The position numbers and the translations under genes were made by a program. 64,000 nucleotides of DNA from UBA3210 sp963648895 (lineage in GTDB: Bacteria > Bacillota_I > Bacilli_A > RFN20 > CAG-449): positions 52,944 through 116,943 of the forward strand of contig CAVJGK010000001.1 in assembly GCA_963648895.1 (NCBI GenBank). The letters are read 5' to 3'. Shown piece after piece: positions 42,971 to 51,751 of this stretch (position 1 is the stretch's first letter; every line of letters starts with the position of its first letter). The notes beneath the pieces were generated by a model. The model saw nothing but the letters and a program-made list of their open reading frames with translations, ran no database searches and was not told the DNA's origin.

Positions 42971-43342
42971 TTATACAGCACTCTGTAATAACACTATATT
43001 ATACATATTTGTAGTAAAGTCTGCTTTGTTAAGTGCTTTGATTTGTACTGATACACTTGCTTTCCCATCACGAGAAACCTGAATATCTTTTCTTTCAACT
43101 CTGATTTGTGGTATAAATGTACAAAGTGCTACGTAGATATCATCAATTAATAAGTCTTGTAAAGTTTCATCATTTTGGTCATATAAAAATTTTTTAAGTG
43201 TTGAACCAAAATATGGGTCACCAAATAATTCACCTTTACCAGACATTAATAATGTTGTAATATTTTGCTGTGTCGCATAATAATTAGATACTGTATTTGT
43301 TGATGCTCTATTGAACATTTGCGGAAATGCTATTGATTTCAT
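42971..43342 (-). CDS. gp25-like baseplate wedge protein
   Basis: 123 aa. 'LLMSGKGELFGDPYFGSTLKKFLYDQ' and 'LIDDIYVALCTFIPQIRVERKDIQV' are the hallmark of the gp25/gpW-like family ('T..GER.f.p.fG..l..ll'). Gene order spike - gp25 - gp6 supports it. Confidence 0.88.
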   Translation of the reverse strand: MKSIAFPQMFNRASTNTVSNYYATQQNITTLLMSGKGELFGDPYFGSTLKKFLYDQNDETLQDLLIDDIYVALCTFIPQIRVERKDIQVSRDGKASVSVQIKALNKADFTTNMYNIVLLQSAV

Positions 43343-43343
43343 T

Positions 43344-43778
43344 CTACCAAGTTCCCACCTCTCTATATCCTAAACCACCACCACCATTTATAACGGAAGT
43401 AGCATTATTATTTGCTGTTTCTATTCTTTGAAGAATTTCTGTAATAGAAACTCCACCGATTGTTGTATTTTCTGGAAGTTCAGCTCTATCTGCAACTTTA
43501 AGATCTTCTGTTGTTTGATAATTACCATCACCTGTAGGAGTTTCATCCTCAGACATTAATTTGCCCATGATAACTGCATTTGTGATTTCATCATCTTCAA
43601 AATCTACATATACACAATCATCCACATGTAATGTATTATATAAACCTGGAGTACTTAAACAAGTTGCTTCAAAGATTGCTTCACCTTCAGTATTATCTTC
43701 CATAAGAGGAACTCTTACTTTAAATATATTTGAACCTTTATCAGGAAGTTCTGTAATAAATGCTTTTGTTAATAACAT
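43344..43778 (-). CDS. Baseplate spike/OB-fold protein (gpV/gp5-like)
   Basis: 144 aa. N-terminal OB-like domain 'NIFKVRVPLMEDNTEGEAIFEATC..VDDCVYVDFEDDEITNAVIMGKL' followed by a short linker and a Gly-rich tail. This matches the OB-fold domain of the central spike; no lysozyme domain or long beta-helix is present. Overlaps the hub gene by one base. Confidence 0.7.
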   Translation of the reverse strand: MLLTKAFITELPDKGSNIFKVRVPLMEDNTEGEAIFEATCLSTPGLYNTLHVDDCVYVDFEDDEITNAVIMGKLMSEDETPTGDGNYQTTEDLKVADRAELPENTTIGGVSITEILQRIETANNNATSVINGGGGLGYREVGTW

Positions 43779-45070
43779 TAGTATGCTCCATCTACGAATT
43801 CGTCATCAGCAGCAACACGCAATAATTCAAGTTCTGTGAAATATCCTGAAGAATTAATGGTATCTGTCTGAGATGTTATAATATAATAACCTGAAACAAT
43901 ATGCTTGGTTCCAAAGAACCACATATTTAAACGTACGTAAGACATTAGCACAGCAGGTCTTAATAAACCTTTTAGTTTAATTCTAGCACTTACCGGATAT
44001 TCGGTAACTCTGGTCCACCATGTTCTGTCGTTTTCTTTTAAATTATACTTAGTATTTGTTAACTGAGGCGAATAGATATATTCTAATTCACCACTATTAT
44101 TAATTCTCTTTACATAATCTGCATTACCCAGCGAATTATTATAATCATAATAAATCGCCCAGTTTTCAGTATTTGTTACATTGAATTGAGTTACTACATT
44201 TGCACTTGGATACCCTACATCTATTGTATACGTACATAATTGATTTAACTGATTACTTGCTTTAACAATCTTTTGCACTTTGAAATAAGGACCACCATAA
44301 ACACCAGTAGTATCTTCAAAAGTAGTTAATGAATATACATTGGTATTTGTAGCAGAATTAGTATTACTGCCTGTTGGGTTCATATAAGAAACTAAATGTG
44401 CAATATATTCTAGAATAGACATATTAGTACAAGTAGGCATAGTAACAGGATTATCATCACCAGCAATTAAAGTATCTAATTTACTTGTATCTTTCATGCC
44501 TGTGAATACTTCGGTTAATTTATACTTAGAAGATTTAACTAATGCTTTTATTCTGTCACTTGGTTTAAATGTTCCACCTGTAAAAGTATAAGAACCGGAT
44601 AAGGTTAACTTGGATGCTGACCAAGCTTCTATATTATAAGTAATAGAACATGAGTCTAAATCGAATGATTGAGCTACTTTAGTAATTATCGCTTCTTCAT
44701 CCCGATAGATATAACTAGGTAGCATTGAATCGCCATATTCGAATATAATTTTACCACCTGCACCCGCTCTACTTAATAATTTATCGAAAAAATTAGGATC
44801 ATCATTTTCTGTAATCTGATATTTAATCTGCAGTGTATAATTATTAACTGTACCATTGATTTTCTTTACAGTTAAGCTTTGAACGTAATTTGGATACTTT
44901 GCCGCTGTATCAGTTACAACACCATTAGCTAAGTTAGTCTTTTTAGTTTTGCTTTGATAAACACCAAATGAGTACCCGCCAAAGGTTACACATACAAAAG
45001 GAGCTTCAACTCTATTTGTTGAAGCTAATAATGAACCAACTTGTGAAGTTTCTCTAATAATATCTGCCAT
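43778..45070 (-). CDS. Baseplate hub protein (gpD/gp27-like)
   Basis: 430 aa. 'APFVCVTFGGYSFGVY' start, 'QSLTVKKINGTVNNYTLQIKYQ' and 'KIIFEYGDS' followed by 'RIKALVKSSKYKLTEVFTG' and a C-terminal 'GYYIITSQTDTINSSGYFTELELLRV' are characteristic of hub proteins of the late control D/gp27 type. It lies between the LysM protein and the spike, the standard order. Confidence 0.75.
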   Translation of the reverse strand: MADIIRETSQVGSLLASTNRVEAPFVCVTFGGYSFGVYQSKTKKTNLANGVVTDTAAKYPNYVQSLTVKKINGTVNNYTLQIKYQITENDDPNFFDKLLSRAGAGGKIIFEYGDSMLPSYIYRDEEAIITKVAQSFDLDSCSITYNIEAWSASKLTLSGSYTFTGGTFKPSDRIKALVKSSKYKLTEVFTGMKDTSKLDTLIAGDDNPVTMPTCTNMSILEYIAHLVSYMNPTGSNTNSATNTNVYSLTTFEDTTGVYGGPYFKVQKIVKASNQLNQLCTYTIDVGYPSANVVTQFNVTNTENWAIYYDYNNSLGNADYVKRINNSGELEYIYSPQLTNTKYNLKENDRTWWTRVTEYPVSARIKLKGLLRPAVLMSYVRLNMWFFGTKHIVSGYYIITSQTDTINSSGYFTELELLRVAADDEFVDGAY

Positions 45071-45087
45071 GCTTGTCTGTCTCCTTG

Positions 45088-45411
45088 TTAGTTATCCTTA
45101 AACCTTACACCACTTAATGAAGGAATATAAATATAATTATAACGCTCAAATAAGTTAGTGTAAGGGTCTTGTATTCTATTAAAGTCACAAATTATCCAAT
45201 ACAAATCAGGTCTGCCATAATATTTTAAAGCTAAACTATCCACTGTATCGGTATCAGTTACTTCATGAATTGTATAATCAGTAGCAGTACTTAATTGACT
45301 TGTTATACCATAAACATATTTTTTATCATTTGTATGGTAGTAGTAAGGATAGGTTGCATAACGTGAAGTATAATCGTATGCCTTATAAGATTTATTTGTT
45401 AATACGTCCAT
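45088..45411 (-). CDS. LysM-containing baseplate protein (gp53-like)
   Basis: 107 aa. A short LysM-type motif 'YTIHEVTDTDTVDSLALKYYGRPDLYWIICDFNRIQDP' followed by a 'YIYIPSL' strand. T4 gp53 and P2 gpX use such modules to link wedge and hub. Starts just after the tail protein at 45424. Confidence 0.82.
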   Translation of the reverse strand: MDVLTNKSYKAYDYTSRYATYPYYYHTNDKKYVYGITSQLSTATDYTIHEVTDTDTVDSLALKYYGRPDLYWIICDFNRIQDPYTNLFERYNYIYIPSLSGVRFKDN

Positions 45412-45423
45412 GCTCTATCCTTT

Positions 45424-46425
45424 CTACTTATTATATGGGTTTGTTTGCCCGCCACTAGACCAACTGCCAGAAGTTGAACCAGAACTAGAATCCGTTTTAT
45501 TATAATAAGGGTTTGTTTGTCCTCCACTTGCCCAACTATTTGTATTTGGTGTTACTGGGTTATTAACCTGTGTATTTATTCTGCTATAAGGACCAGTATC
45601 GCCATATTGCCAGCAGTAAGTAGGCAGCATAGAATTTGGATTTGGTTCATCTACCTTAGGGGTTGTTTTTTCCGTTTGACGCGTGTCTTTTTTACTATCT
45701 GTCACATTATCATTGGTTTTTCTTTGGGGTTTATCTTTCAGAGTATTACTAGCGTCGTCGGAAACAACCCAGTTAGTAATATCTATATCAGAACCGCTCA
45801 TATTATCAGAATCAGTTGAATTATAGATACCATCTCTAAATGCAGATGTAATACCTCTGAATGATCCTTCAGCAGCAACAGAATCTGCATCAAATGGTTC
45901 TGTTTCACTGATTGTAAATGAAATAGTAACAAGCGCATACTTATCATTATATAATATAGGTCTTTTAAAAGTTGTTTGAACTCCTGACGTAATTACACCT
46001 TTAATAAATATTTCTGATCCAAATCTAATTGCAACCATAGGAGGGATAACTGATTTAGAACCACTTGAATAAGTTTGGTACTTAGGCAATGCTGCTGCTT
46101 GTAAATATTTAATTAAAGTATCTACATAGTCATTTCCTGAAAAATCTACTACATTATCTTTTAAATTACTTACTGTTCTATTTAAATCATTCATCATATC
46201 TCTATGAAGATCCAGAGAAATTGACATTGTTCTAGGTCCAGAATTTATAAAAGAAAATACTGGTGCTGACCTACTAAGTGCATTAGTTGAATAAAAGGTT
46301 GTCTGAATATTATCAGTGATTGAATCAGGATATGTTGGTAATACACAGAATTTATCTAAATGATAGAAATAAATATAATTATCTATCATTTTAAAATTAG
46401 ATGTAGGAGTATATGAAAATGCCAT
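45424..46425 (-). CDS. Baseplate-associated tail protein with repetitive C-terminus
   Basis: 333 aa. The first ~200 residues form a beta-rich domain ('VPPMVAIRF'-like 'IPPMVAIRFGSEIFIKGVITSGVQTTF') similar to the LysM-adjacent tail proteins of other myophages. The C-terminal ~60 residues contain a repeated 'SWASGGQTNPYYNK / SWSSGGQTNPYNK' element of Gly/Asn/Ser-rich sequence, presumably flexible. The adjacency to the LysM protein suggests a joint hub-binding unit. Confidence 0.65.
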   Translation of the reverse strand: MAFSYTPTSNFKMIDNYIYFYHLDKFCVLPTYPDSITDNIQTTFYSTNALSRSAPVFSFINSGPRTMSISLDLHRDMMNDLNRTVSNLKDNVVDFSGNDYVDTLIKYLQAAALPKYQTYSSGSKSVIPPMVAIRFGSEIFIKGVITSGVQTTFKRPILYNDKYALVTISFTISETEPFDADSVAAEGSFRGITSAFRDGIYNSTDSDNMSGSDIDITNWVVSDDASNTLKDKPQRKTNDNVTDSKKDTRQTEKTTPKVDEPNPNSMLPTYCWQYGDTGPYSRINTQVNNPVTPNTNSWASGGQTNPYYNKTDSSSGSTSGSWSSGGQTNPYNK

Positions 46426-46429
46426 ACAG

Positions 46430-47737
46430 TTAATCCTCCAATCTTAGTCTGGACTCAACGTCTTTATCTAGTCTATATGTTAAGTCTTTATAATTATCTT
46501 TAAATAATCGTGTCTTCTTATATTCAGACCTTAAAAGTCCATTAGTAGACACAATTGTATTCGTTTTTTGCAAATTACCTTTTGTTTTATCCCAATTATC
46601 AATCTTATCAAAAACATCACGAGTAGTATCCTGAGTCCAGAGACCATAATATCCATTAAATTTAGATGTTCCATATAAAGCATATTGTACTCTTAGAATA
46701 TTATTTGGAATATCATCTAGTTCAGTTACTGCACTTCCTAATAAATATTCTACTAAACGGTCTGCAAATGGATAACTCTTCTTATCATTAATTTCTAATA
46801 AAGATAATCTAGTTGGATAATTATTATAAACACCATAGTGTTCGTTTTTAACTACTTGTGCATTAGAGTCAATTTCTTTCCTTGTTGCTAATGGCGATTT
46901 TTGTTTTAACTTATGTCCCCAGATATACATATCATTTTCAGCTAATACATAAGCACCTAATTTAAAATCTGAAACTAATACATTATCAATAGTTACAAAC
47001 TTATCAAATGTACCTTCTAAAATTGTTATTGATGATTCTATTGAGTTTGGTAACCTTAATAATAAATATAACTGTTTTTCTTTATCCCATAAACTAGACG
47101 CGCAATCAGTTACAGTTGTATAAAGAAATGGATGCTTGTAATTAGAACCTTTAATACTCTTATAAGTGTCTTTAACTAAATTATCTAATTCAGTAGATTT
47201 TGTAGTATCATCTAAGAAATTATTAGTATAGATAACACACATCATTTCATACGGTTCAGTTGCATCAATTGCAACTGTATAAGTTTTATTAAATTTAACA
47301 GGAACCATATAATAAGTATAATTAGATTCCAATGAGTTTAATTGTAATGTTTTGGTATCACTTAATTTAATTGTTCTTACTAGCTTAGCAGGTTCTGTAT
47401 AATCAAAACAGTTGTACATGCCCATTAAGTCTAAACCATGATAATCTCTAATAAATCTTAAGTAATTTCCTAAATACCTGTGTGTTGCGATATCATATGA
47501 AGATGAATTAATTGTAAGATTTGTCGTTCTATTAAGCATAAACCTATTATACTCATATGAATCCAATGTATTAAATTTGTCATCTTCATATTTAACTATT
47601 TTATTATTTTTTATATAAACTTTACCATTATAAGGTTTTGTCTCATCAGTGTATACGTCAATCATAGGAAGATTAAAATTATGTAATAATTCTTTGATGT
47701 ATGCCACTATAAGTGAATTCTCTTCAAATTTATGCAC
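46430..47737 (-). CDS. Virion protein downstream of tape measure, unknown
   Basis: 435 aa, mixed alpha/beta, not recognised at family level. Position between tape measure and hub genes indicates a baseplate or tail-tip component. It is Asn/Tyr/Leu-rich with no enzymatic motif visible. Confidence 0.6.
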   Translation of the reverse strand: MHKFEENSLIVAYIKELLHNFNLPMIDVYTDETKPYNGKVYIKNNKIVKYEDDKFNTLDSYEYNRFMLNRTTNLTINSSSYDIATHRYLGNYLRFIRDYHGLDLMGMYNCFDYTEPAKLVRTIKLSDTKTLQLNSLESNYTYYMVPVKFNKTYTVAIDATEPYEMMCVIYTNNFLDDTTKSTELDNLVKDTYKSIKGSNYKHPFLYTTVTDCASSLWDKEKQLYLLLRLPNSIESSITILEGTFDKFVTIDNVLVSDFKLGAYVLAENDMYIWGHKLKQKSPLATRKEIDSNAQVVKNEHYGVYNNYPTRLSLLEINDKKSYPFADRLVEYLLGSAVTELDDIPNNILRVQYALYGTSKFNGYYGLWTQDTTRDVFDKIDNWDKTKGNLQKTNTIVSTNGLLRSEYKKTRLFKDNYKDLTYRLDKDVESRLRLED

Positions 47738-47751
47738 TTTTTATCCTCCTA

Positions 47752-49869
47752 TTATATTGATTGCCAGAATGTTCCGCCTATAGAACTTCCTGCATTATCT
47801 ACACTACTTGAAATTGTCATAGTGCCATTTTCTATTGCCATAACAACATTATCTAATTGCGTTGACATTTCAGCAAGTTTCATCTCTAATAAATTATAGA
47901 TATTAATTGTCGCATCACCAATAACTGATAACATATCATTCGAAGATGAAGTGTTAGAAACAACTGCTTTGTTATCAGTATCAGTAATTCCCCAATAAGT
48001 ATCTAGGTTAGTACCTATAGACATTAAAGTATTATGACCTGAATTAATTGAATTATTTGCATTTGCAATCGCTTCAATTACATCTGACAAGCTAAGCGTT
48101 TCCGCATCTTGAGTTATATTAGTTTGTTTTAATAAATCATTACTACTAGTCTTTGCACTGCTTACTAGTTCAGATGCATCTATATCACCAGCAACAGTCA
48201 TTGAATTACTGACTGAGCTGCCAGTATCAAGAGTAAACCCGAAACCCGCCGAAGATGTTTGTGCTGACGAGCTAGCATTTAATAAAGCATCATATATTCC
48301 ACTTGCACTAGTCCAATTGTTTACATTAAAAGCGCCTGCAAGATTTCCAATTCCGCCTATAACGCTTGGTAATAATGACAACACTTTTGCAGACTTAGCG
48401 ATAGCGCCGAGATCCATATCTACACCTGTGCCAAATAATTTTACTGATACCGATTTTCCCGCTAATGCGTCACCTAATGTATCTGCTAATGCATTATATG
48501 CTTTAAAGGCAAAATATCCTGCATCACTGCTAGCAATTTGAATTGCCATACCTTGAACAAAGTTATCTAATAAATTTTGAATTTTTACTACACCTGGCAC
48601 AAGGTCGCCAAAATTATCCAATAGAGCAGTGTATATATCAGAAGTAACTGTTCCGCTTGGATTACTTGCTTCGTAATTAGAAGCAGCAACTAAGTCTGAT
48701 ACATTAACACCATATATTTGTGCTAATTGCGATTTAACAACATTACTAGAGTAAGACTCATTAATTTCTGCTAAATAACCAGAAATACCTTCTAATAAAG
48801 AAGCAATACTAGAGTTATCTAAACCATTTACTAGCATATCTGCATAGTCGAGTCCTGACCTAGCAGCGCCCATTAGAATTAACTTAGATATACCATTTCC
48901 TAGATTACTTGTATCACCTGATCCAACTGCATTAATTGCTGTTGCTATAGACGAAACAGTATTAGACGACATACCAGAACTACTTAGAGATCCTAAATAA
49001 GTCTGAATTATAGTCTCAGCATCTATAGCAGATTGTGCACTCATTAATGATTGCATCTCAATTAGTGAGTTAGACACTGTAGAAAACGCATCTTTTATAT
49101 ATGTTGATGTTTCGTAATTTTGGTTTAAAAATTCTTGTAAACTATATTCAATCGCCAAACGGTTAGAAGATAAGTCTTCTTTTTGCAAATTAATTAATCT
49201 AATTAAAGTACCATCTGAAGCATCAAAAGTTGCATCAATATCATCTGCTAATGTTTGTAAAAATGCTTTTTGTTCAACATTAGAAACAATACCTTGTGTA
49301 ACAAATTTACTTACATTATCATAAACTGCTGATTGTTTTACTAAACCAGTAGAAAGCAAAGTGCTAAGCTTATCTGCAACATTACTAAATGAATCGCTAC
49401 TACCTGTTAAATGGGCAACAATTGCTTCTTGCTTACTGATATAGGTATCCATAGCAGAATCAACTGTATCAACAATATCAGATAAACCTTTAACTAGTCC
49501 AGTTGCTACTTTAGTTTTTATATTCTCAGCGGATTCTTCGCTGATTGCTTTTGCTTTTTTACTAAGAGCGCTAAAGAAAGTATCACCCTCCGCTTTCATC
49601 GATGCAAAAGATGCGGATATAATCGCCAAATTAGCTTCGGACCTAAGCTTTTTCTCATACTCAGCTTGTTCTTTTAAAAGACGCTTAGCTTTGGAGCTTA
49701 GGTCTTCTTGCGCCTTTTCTTTTAATTGCTTTTCATAACGAGCGAGTGTTTCTATATCTTTTTTCTTTAAGTTTAAAGTTTTTGCGTTCGCTTTGACCTG
49801 ACTTATATCAGTCAAAGTCTTTTCATTTGGGTCAGAACCAAGCAATGTACTCTTATTATTTTTACTCAT
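47752..49869 (-). CDS. Tail tape measure protein
   Basis: 705 aa, Ala/Ser-rich, mainly helical. The N-terminal ~150 residues are a charged coiled coil ('KKDIETLARYEKQLKEKAQEDLSSKAKRLLKEQ'), the centre has hydrophobic helices ('KSAKVLSLLPSVIGGIGNLAGAF') and the C-terminal part is helical with 'DATINIYNLLEMKLAEMSTQLDNVV'. Length at ~0.15 nm per residue would imply a tail of about 100 nm. Immediately follows the two chaperone frames, as in most tailed phages. Confidence 0.85.
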   Translation of the reverse strand: MSKNNKSTLLGSDPNEKTLTDISQVKANAKTLNLKKKDIETLARYEKQLKEKAQEDLSSKAKRLLKEQAEYEKKLRSEANLAIISASFASMKAEGDTFFSALSKKAKAISEESAENIKTKVATGLVKGLSDIVDTVDSAMDTYISKQEAIVAHLTGSSDSFSNVADKLSTLLSTGLVKQSAVYDNVSKFVTQGIVSNVEQKAFLQTLADDIDATFDASDGTLIRLINLQKEDLSSNRLAIEYSLQEFLNQNYETSTYIKDAFSTVSNSLIEMQSLMSAQSAIDAETIIQTYLGSLSSSGMSSNTVSSIATAINAVGSGDTSNLGNGISKLILMGAARSGLDYADMLVNGLDNSSIASLLEGISGYLAEINESYSSNVVKSQLAQIYGVNVSDLVAASNYEASNPSGTVTSDIYTALLDNFGDLVPGVVKIQNLLDNFVQGMAIQIASSDAGYFAFKAYNALADTLGDALAGKSVSVKLFGTGVDMDLGAIAKSAKVLSLLPSVIGGIGNLAGAFNVNNWTSASGIYDALLNASSSAQTSSAGFGFTLDTGSSVSNSMTVAGDIDASELVSSAKTSSNDLLKQTNITQDAETLSLSDVIEAIANANNSINSGHNTLMSIGTNLDTYWGITDTDNKAVVSNTSSSNDMLSVIGDATINIYNLLEMKLAEMSTQLDNVVMAIENGTMTISSSVDNAGSSIGGTFWQSI

Positions 49870-49875
49870 TTATTA

Positions 49876-50196
49876 TTAACCTCTGACTCTCATCGCCTCT
49901 TTATTCTTCTTAATTGACTCCTCTGCATTCTTTATTTCTTCCATAATAAATTCAAGCATATAGTTCTTTTCTACAGGAGTTACATTTAAAAGATCAGTAT
50001 AAGAGGTATTACAATTTTTACTAATTATATAGCATTCTTTAACAAGTTCTTTAAACCTAACAGGTGCGTATGGTTTCCCATCACTAGTCAACTGTGGGTC
50101 TAAAAAATTCGTTTGTGAAGCGAAATGTAGACTTAATATCATTTTTACACTCAGGACATTGAGCTGTAAAATTAATATCAATTCCGACCTTTCCAT
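49876..50196 (-). CDS. Tail assembly chaperone, second frame (probable frameshift product)
   Basis: The frame from 50196 down to TAA at 49876 overlaps the end of the preceding gene by 113 nt. No ribosome binding site precedes any ATG in the overlap, and the conserved-looking part begins only at 'NFLDPQLTSDGKPYAPVRFKELVKECYI', right after a run of six T (50102-50107, 'GAATTTTTTAGA') in the upstream gene. A shift of +1 or -2 there would fuse the two, the usual situation for chaperones upstream of the tape measure. The helical segment 'EKNYMLEFIMEEIKNAEES' ends the protein. Confidence 0.6.
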   Translation of the reverse strand: MERSELILILQLNVLSVKMILSLHFASQTNFLDPQLTSDGKPYAPVRFKELVKECYIISKNCNTSYTDLLNVTPVEKNYMLEFIMEEIKNAEESIKKNKEAMRVRG

Positions 50197-50836
50197 TTAC
50201 AATATCTGCTTTTTGGATAATTGCATTCATATCAGCAGAAGGTAATGTTTTTAAATTATCATATGCTAATACTGGATTTAAAGGTTTACCATCAATAGTT
50301 TTAATCATTGTTTGTAAGTTTAAAACCAAAGTAGGGTCACCAACCATATCAGGGAAATTCTTTTTCATTTCCTTTGCCCTATTTGTTATCCAGTCAAGGT
50401 CTCTTGGAGTCTGCATTTTAAGTTCGACTAAATTACCTGATTTAGGTAATGTAATTACAAAATTATCTTTATTTCCTTCCTCATCAAAATATCTAACCGC
50501 TAAACTATCTAAGTCAACAGTATAATCAAAAACATTTCCACAATGAGGACAACCTATTTTTAGTTTATAATCAGGACCATATGTTACCACTCTTAATTTA
50601 TGTAATAAGTATTGGTAATCACCTAAGCACATATCATAAGCTGATACAGGTAATTTTGTAACTAAACAATCATCTATTATGTCTGCCATTACTTTATAAG
50701 GATTATCAGAACGTTGTAGTCTTTTCATCTCATCTGCAACAGTCATAGATCTTAATTTAACTGTTGGATCAAATTTAACATCATACAATAAACCTTTACT
50801 AGGTAATGTGTATTCTTCTTGGATTGTGTAAGTCAT
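50084..50836 (-). CDS. Tail assembly chaperone-like zinc-ribbon protein
   Basis: 250 aa. N-terminal 'YTLPSKGLLYDVKFDPTVKLRSMTVADEMKRLQRS' and 'LGDYQYLLHKLRVVTYGPDYKL' match T4 baseplate/chaperone (gp26-like) proteins of myophages. Two Cys pairs, C96-x2-C99 ('CPHCGN') and 'CPEC' near 232, make a zinc ribbon. Lies between tail tube and tape measure. Its end may be bypassed by frameshifting into the 49876 frame. Confidence 0.75.
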   Translation of the reverse strand: MTYTIQEEYTLPSKGLLYDVKFDPTVKLRSMTVADEMKRLQRSDNPYKVMADIIDDCLVTKLPVSAYDMCLGDYQYLLHKLRVVTYGPDYKLKIGCPHCGNVFDYTVDLDSLAVRYFDEEGNKDNFVITLPKSGNLVELKMQTPRDLDWITNRAKEMKKNFPDMVGDPTLVLNLQTMIKTIDGKPLNPVLAYDNLKTLPSADMNAIIQKADIVNGKVGIDINFTAQCPECKNDIKSTFRFTNEFFRPTVD

Positions 50837-50883
50837 ATCTTTTATTATCTCTCTTTCTTTCTTCTTGCTTAACTTAATCTTAT

Positions 50884-51105
50884 CTACTTGCTTCTGTAAA
50901 TCGCTAATGTTTTACCGTTATCATTGCAAACATAAACATTAATACCATCTACATTAATTGTTTCAAAATCGTCATCTTTTTTCCTATTATCTTTATATAC
51001 GTTTAAAAATACATTGCCATTATCTTCGCTGACATCTACTTTTTCAACGTCATCTATAAGAGTATATTTAAGTATACGATTTTTATATTCTTTTTTTACG
51101 ATCAT
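50884..51105 (-). CDS. Small basic/acidic protein after tail tube
   Basis: 73 aa, not recognised; beta-strand-rich with alternating charge ('VDVSEDNGNVFLNVYKDNRKKDDDFETI'). Sits between the tail-tube terminator and the chaperone genes. Confidence 0.5.
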   Translation of the reverse strand: MIVKKEYKNRILKYTLIDDVEKVDVSEDNGNVFLNVYKDNRKKDDDFETINVDGINVYVCNDNGKTLAIYRSK

Positions 51106-51137
51106 CTTTTGTCTGCCTTTCTTATAAATAGAAAATA

Positions 51138-51158
51138 GAGGATGGAAGAACCATCCTC
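51138..51158 (-). terminator. Terminator/attenuator after tail tube
   Basis: Perfect 8-bp stem GAGGATGG/CCATCCTC (51138-51145 with 51151-51158), 5-nt loop, followed by TATTTTCTATTT on the minus strand: weak T-tract, so possibly partial termination that sets high sheath/tube levels over downstream genes. Confidence 0.65.
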
Positions 51159-51170
51159 ATATTATATGTT

Positions 51171-51737
51171 TTATTCAGGTCTGTGTGGAATTGCTCGGTC
51201 ATATCTGATTGTAGCAGTAACTTCTTTCTTACCACCATTTTCTGAATCGTAACCAGTTTCTTCAATTCCTTTTACCCAACAACCTTTTAATTCCCAGTAT
51301 CTAACCAATGTGTTATCAGGAAGATATTCTAGAACAGTTGCATCTACCTTATACTTATCTGAAGATGGAATTGTATCATCTATGATATTATACGATAAAT
51401 TTTGCCATGCTTCTAGGATAGATTTACCATTTGCTCCCGCAAAGTCGTTGATAACCAATGTGCCTGTTTTGAAAGATGGAACACCAGCGTAGTAAGCAGT
51501 ACTATTACCCCTCTTAATTGCAATTTCATCTTGCTCAAAGTGAGGTGCATCAAACTTAATTACTGAGAAATCTAAAACCTCTTGGGCATTAGTAATAATA
51601 TCATCACTATTAGAAGCGTCTCCACCAACTCTTACAATAGAATCTAATCCTTGTATAATGAATCGGAAGTTGTTACTTCTAAGAATTTGATATTGAGTAG
51701 GATTATCTGAAATATGATAAACACCAAAATCTGACAT
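51171..51737 (-). CDS. Tail tube protein
   Basis: 188 aa. 'LRSNNFRFIIQGLDSIVRVG' and 'APHFEQDEIAIKRGNSTAYYAGVPSFKTGTLVINDFAGANGKSILEAWQ' then 'GCWVKGIEETGYDSENGGKKEVTATIRYDRAIP' are the characteristic pattern of gp19-type tail tube proteins. It follows the sheath gene as in T4-like and SPO1-like phages. Confidence 0.9.
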   Translation of the reverse strand: MSDFGVYHISDNPTQYQILRSNNFRFIIQGLDSIVRVGGDASNSDDIITNAQEVLDFSVIKFDAPHFEQDEIAIKRGNSTAYYAGVPSFKTGTLVINDFAGANGKSILEAWQNLSYNIIDDTIPSSDKYKVDATVLEYLPDNTLVRYWELKGCWVKGIEETGYDSENGGKKEVTATIRYDRAIPHRPE

Positions 51738-51751
51738 TACTTATTTTCCTC

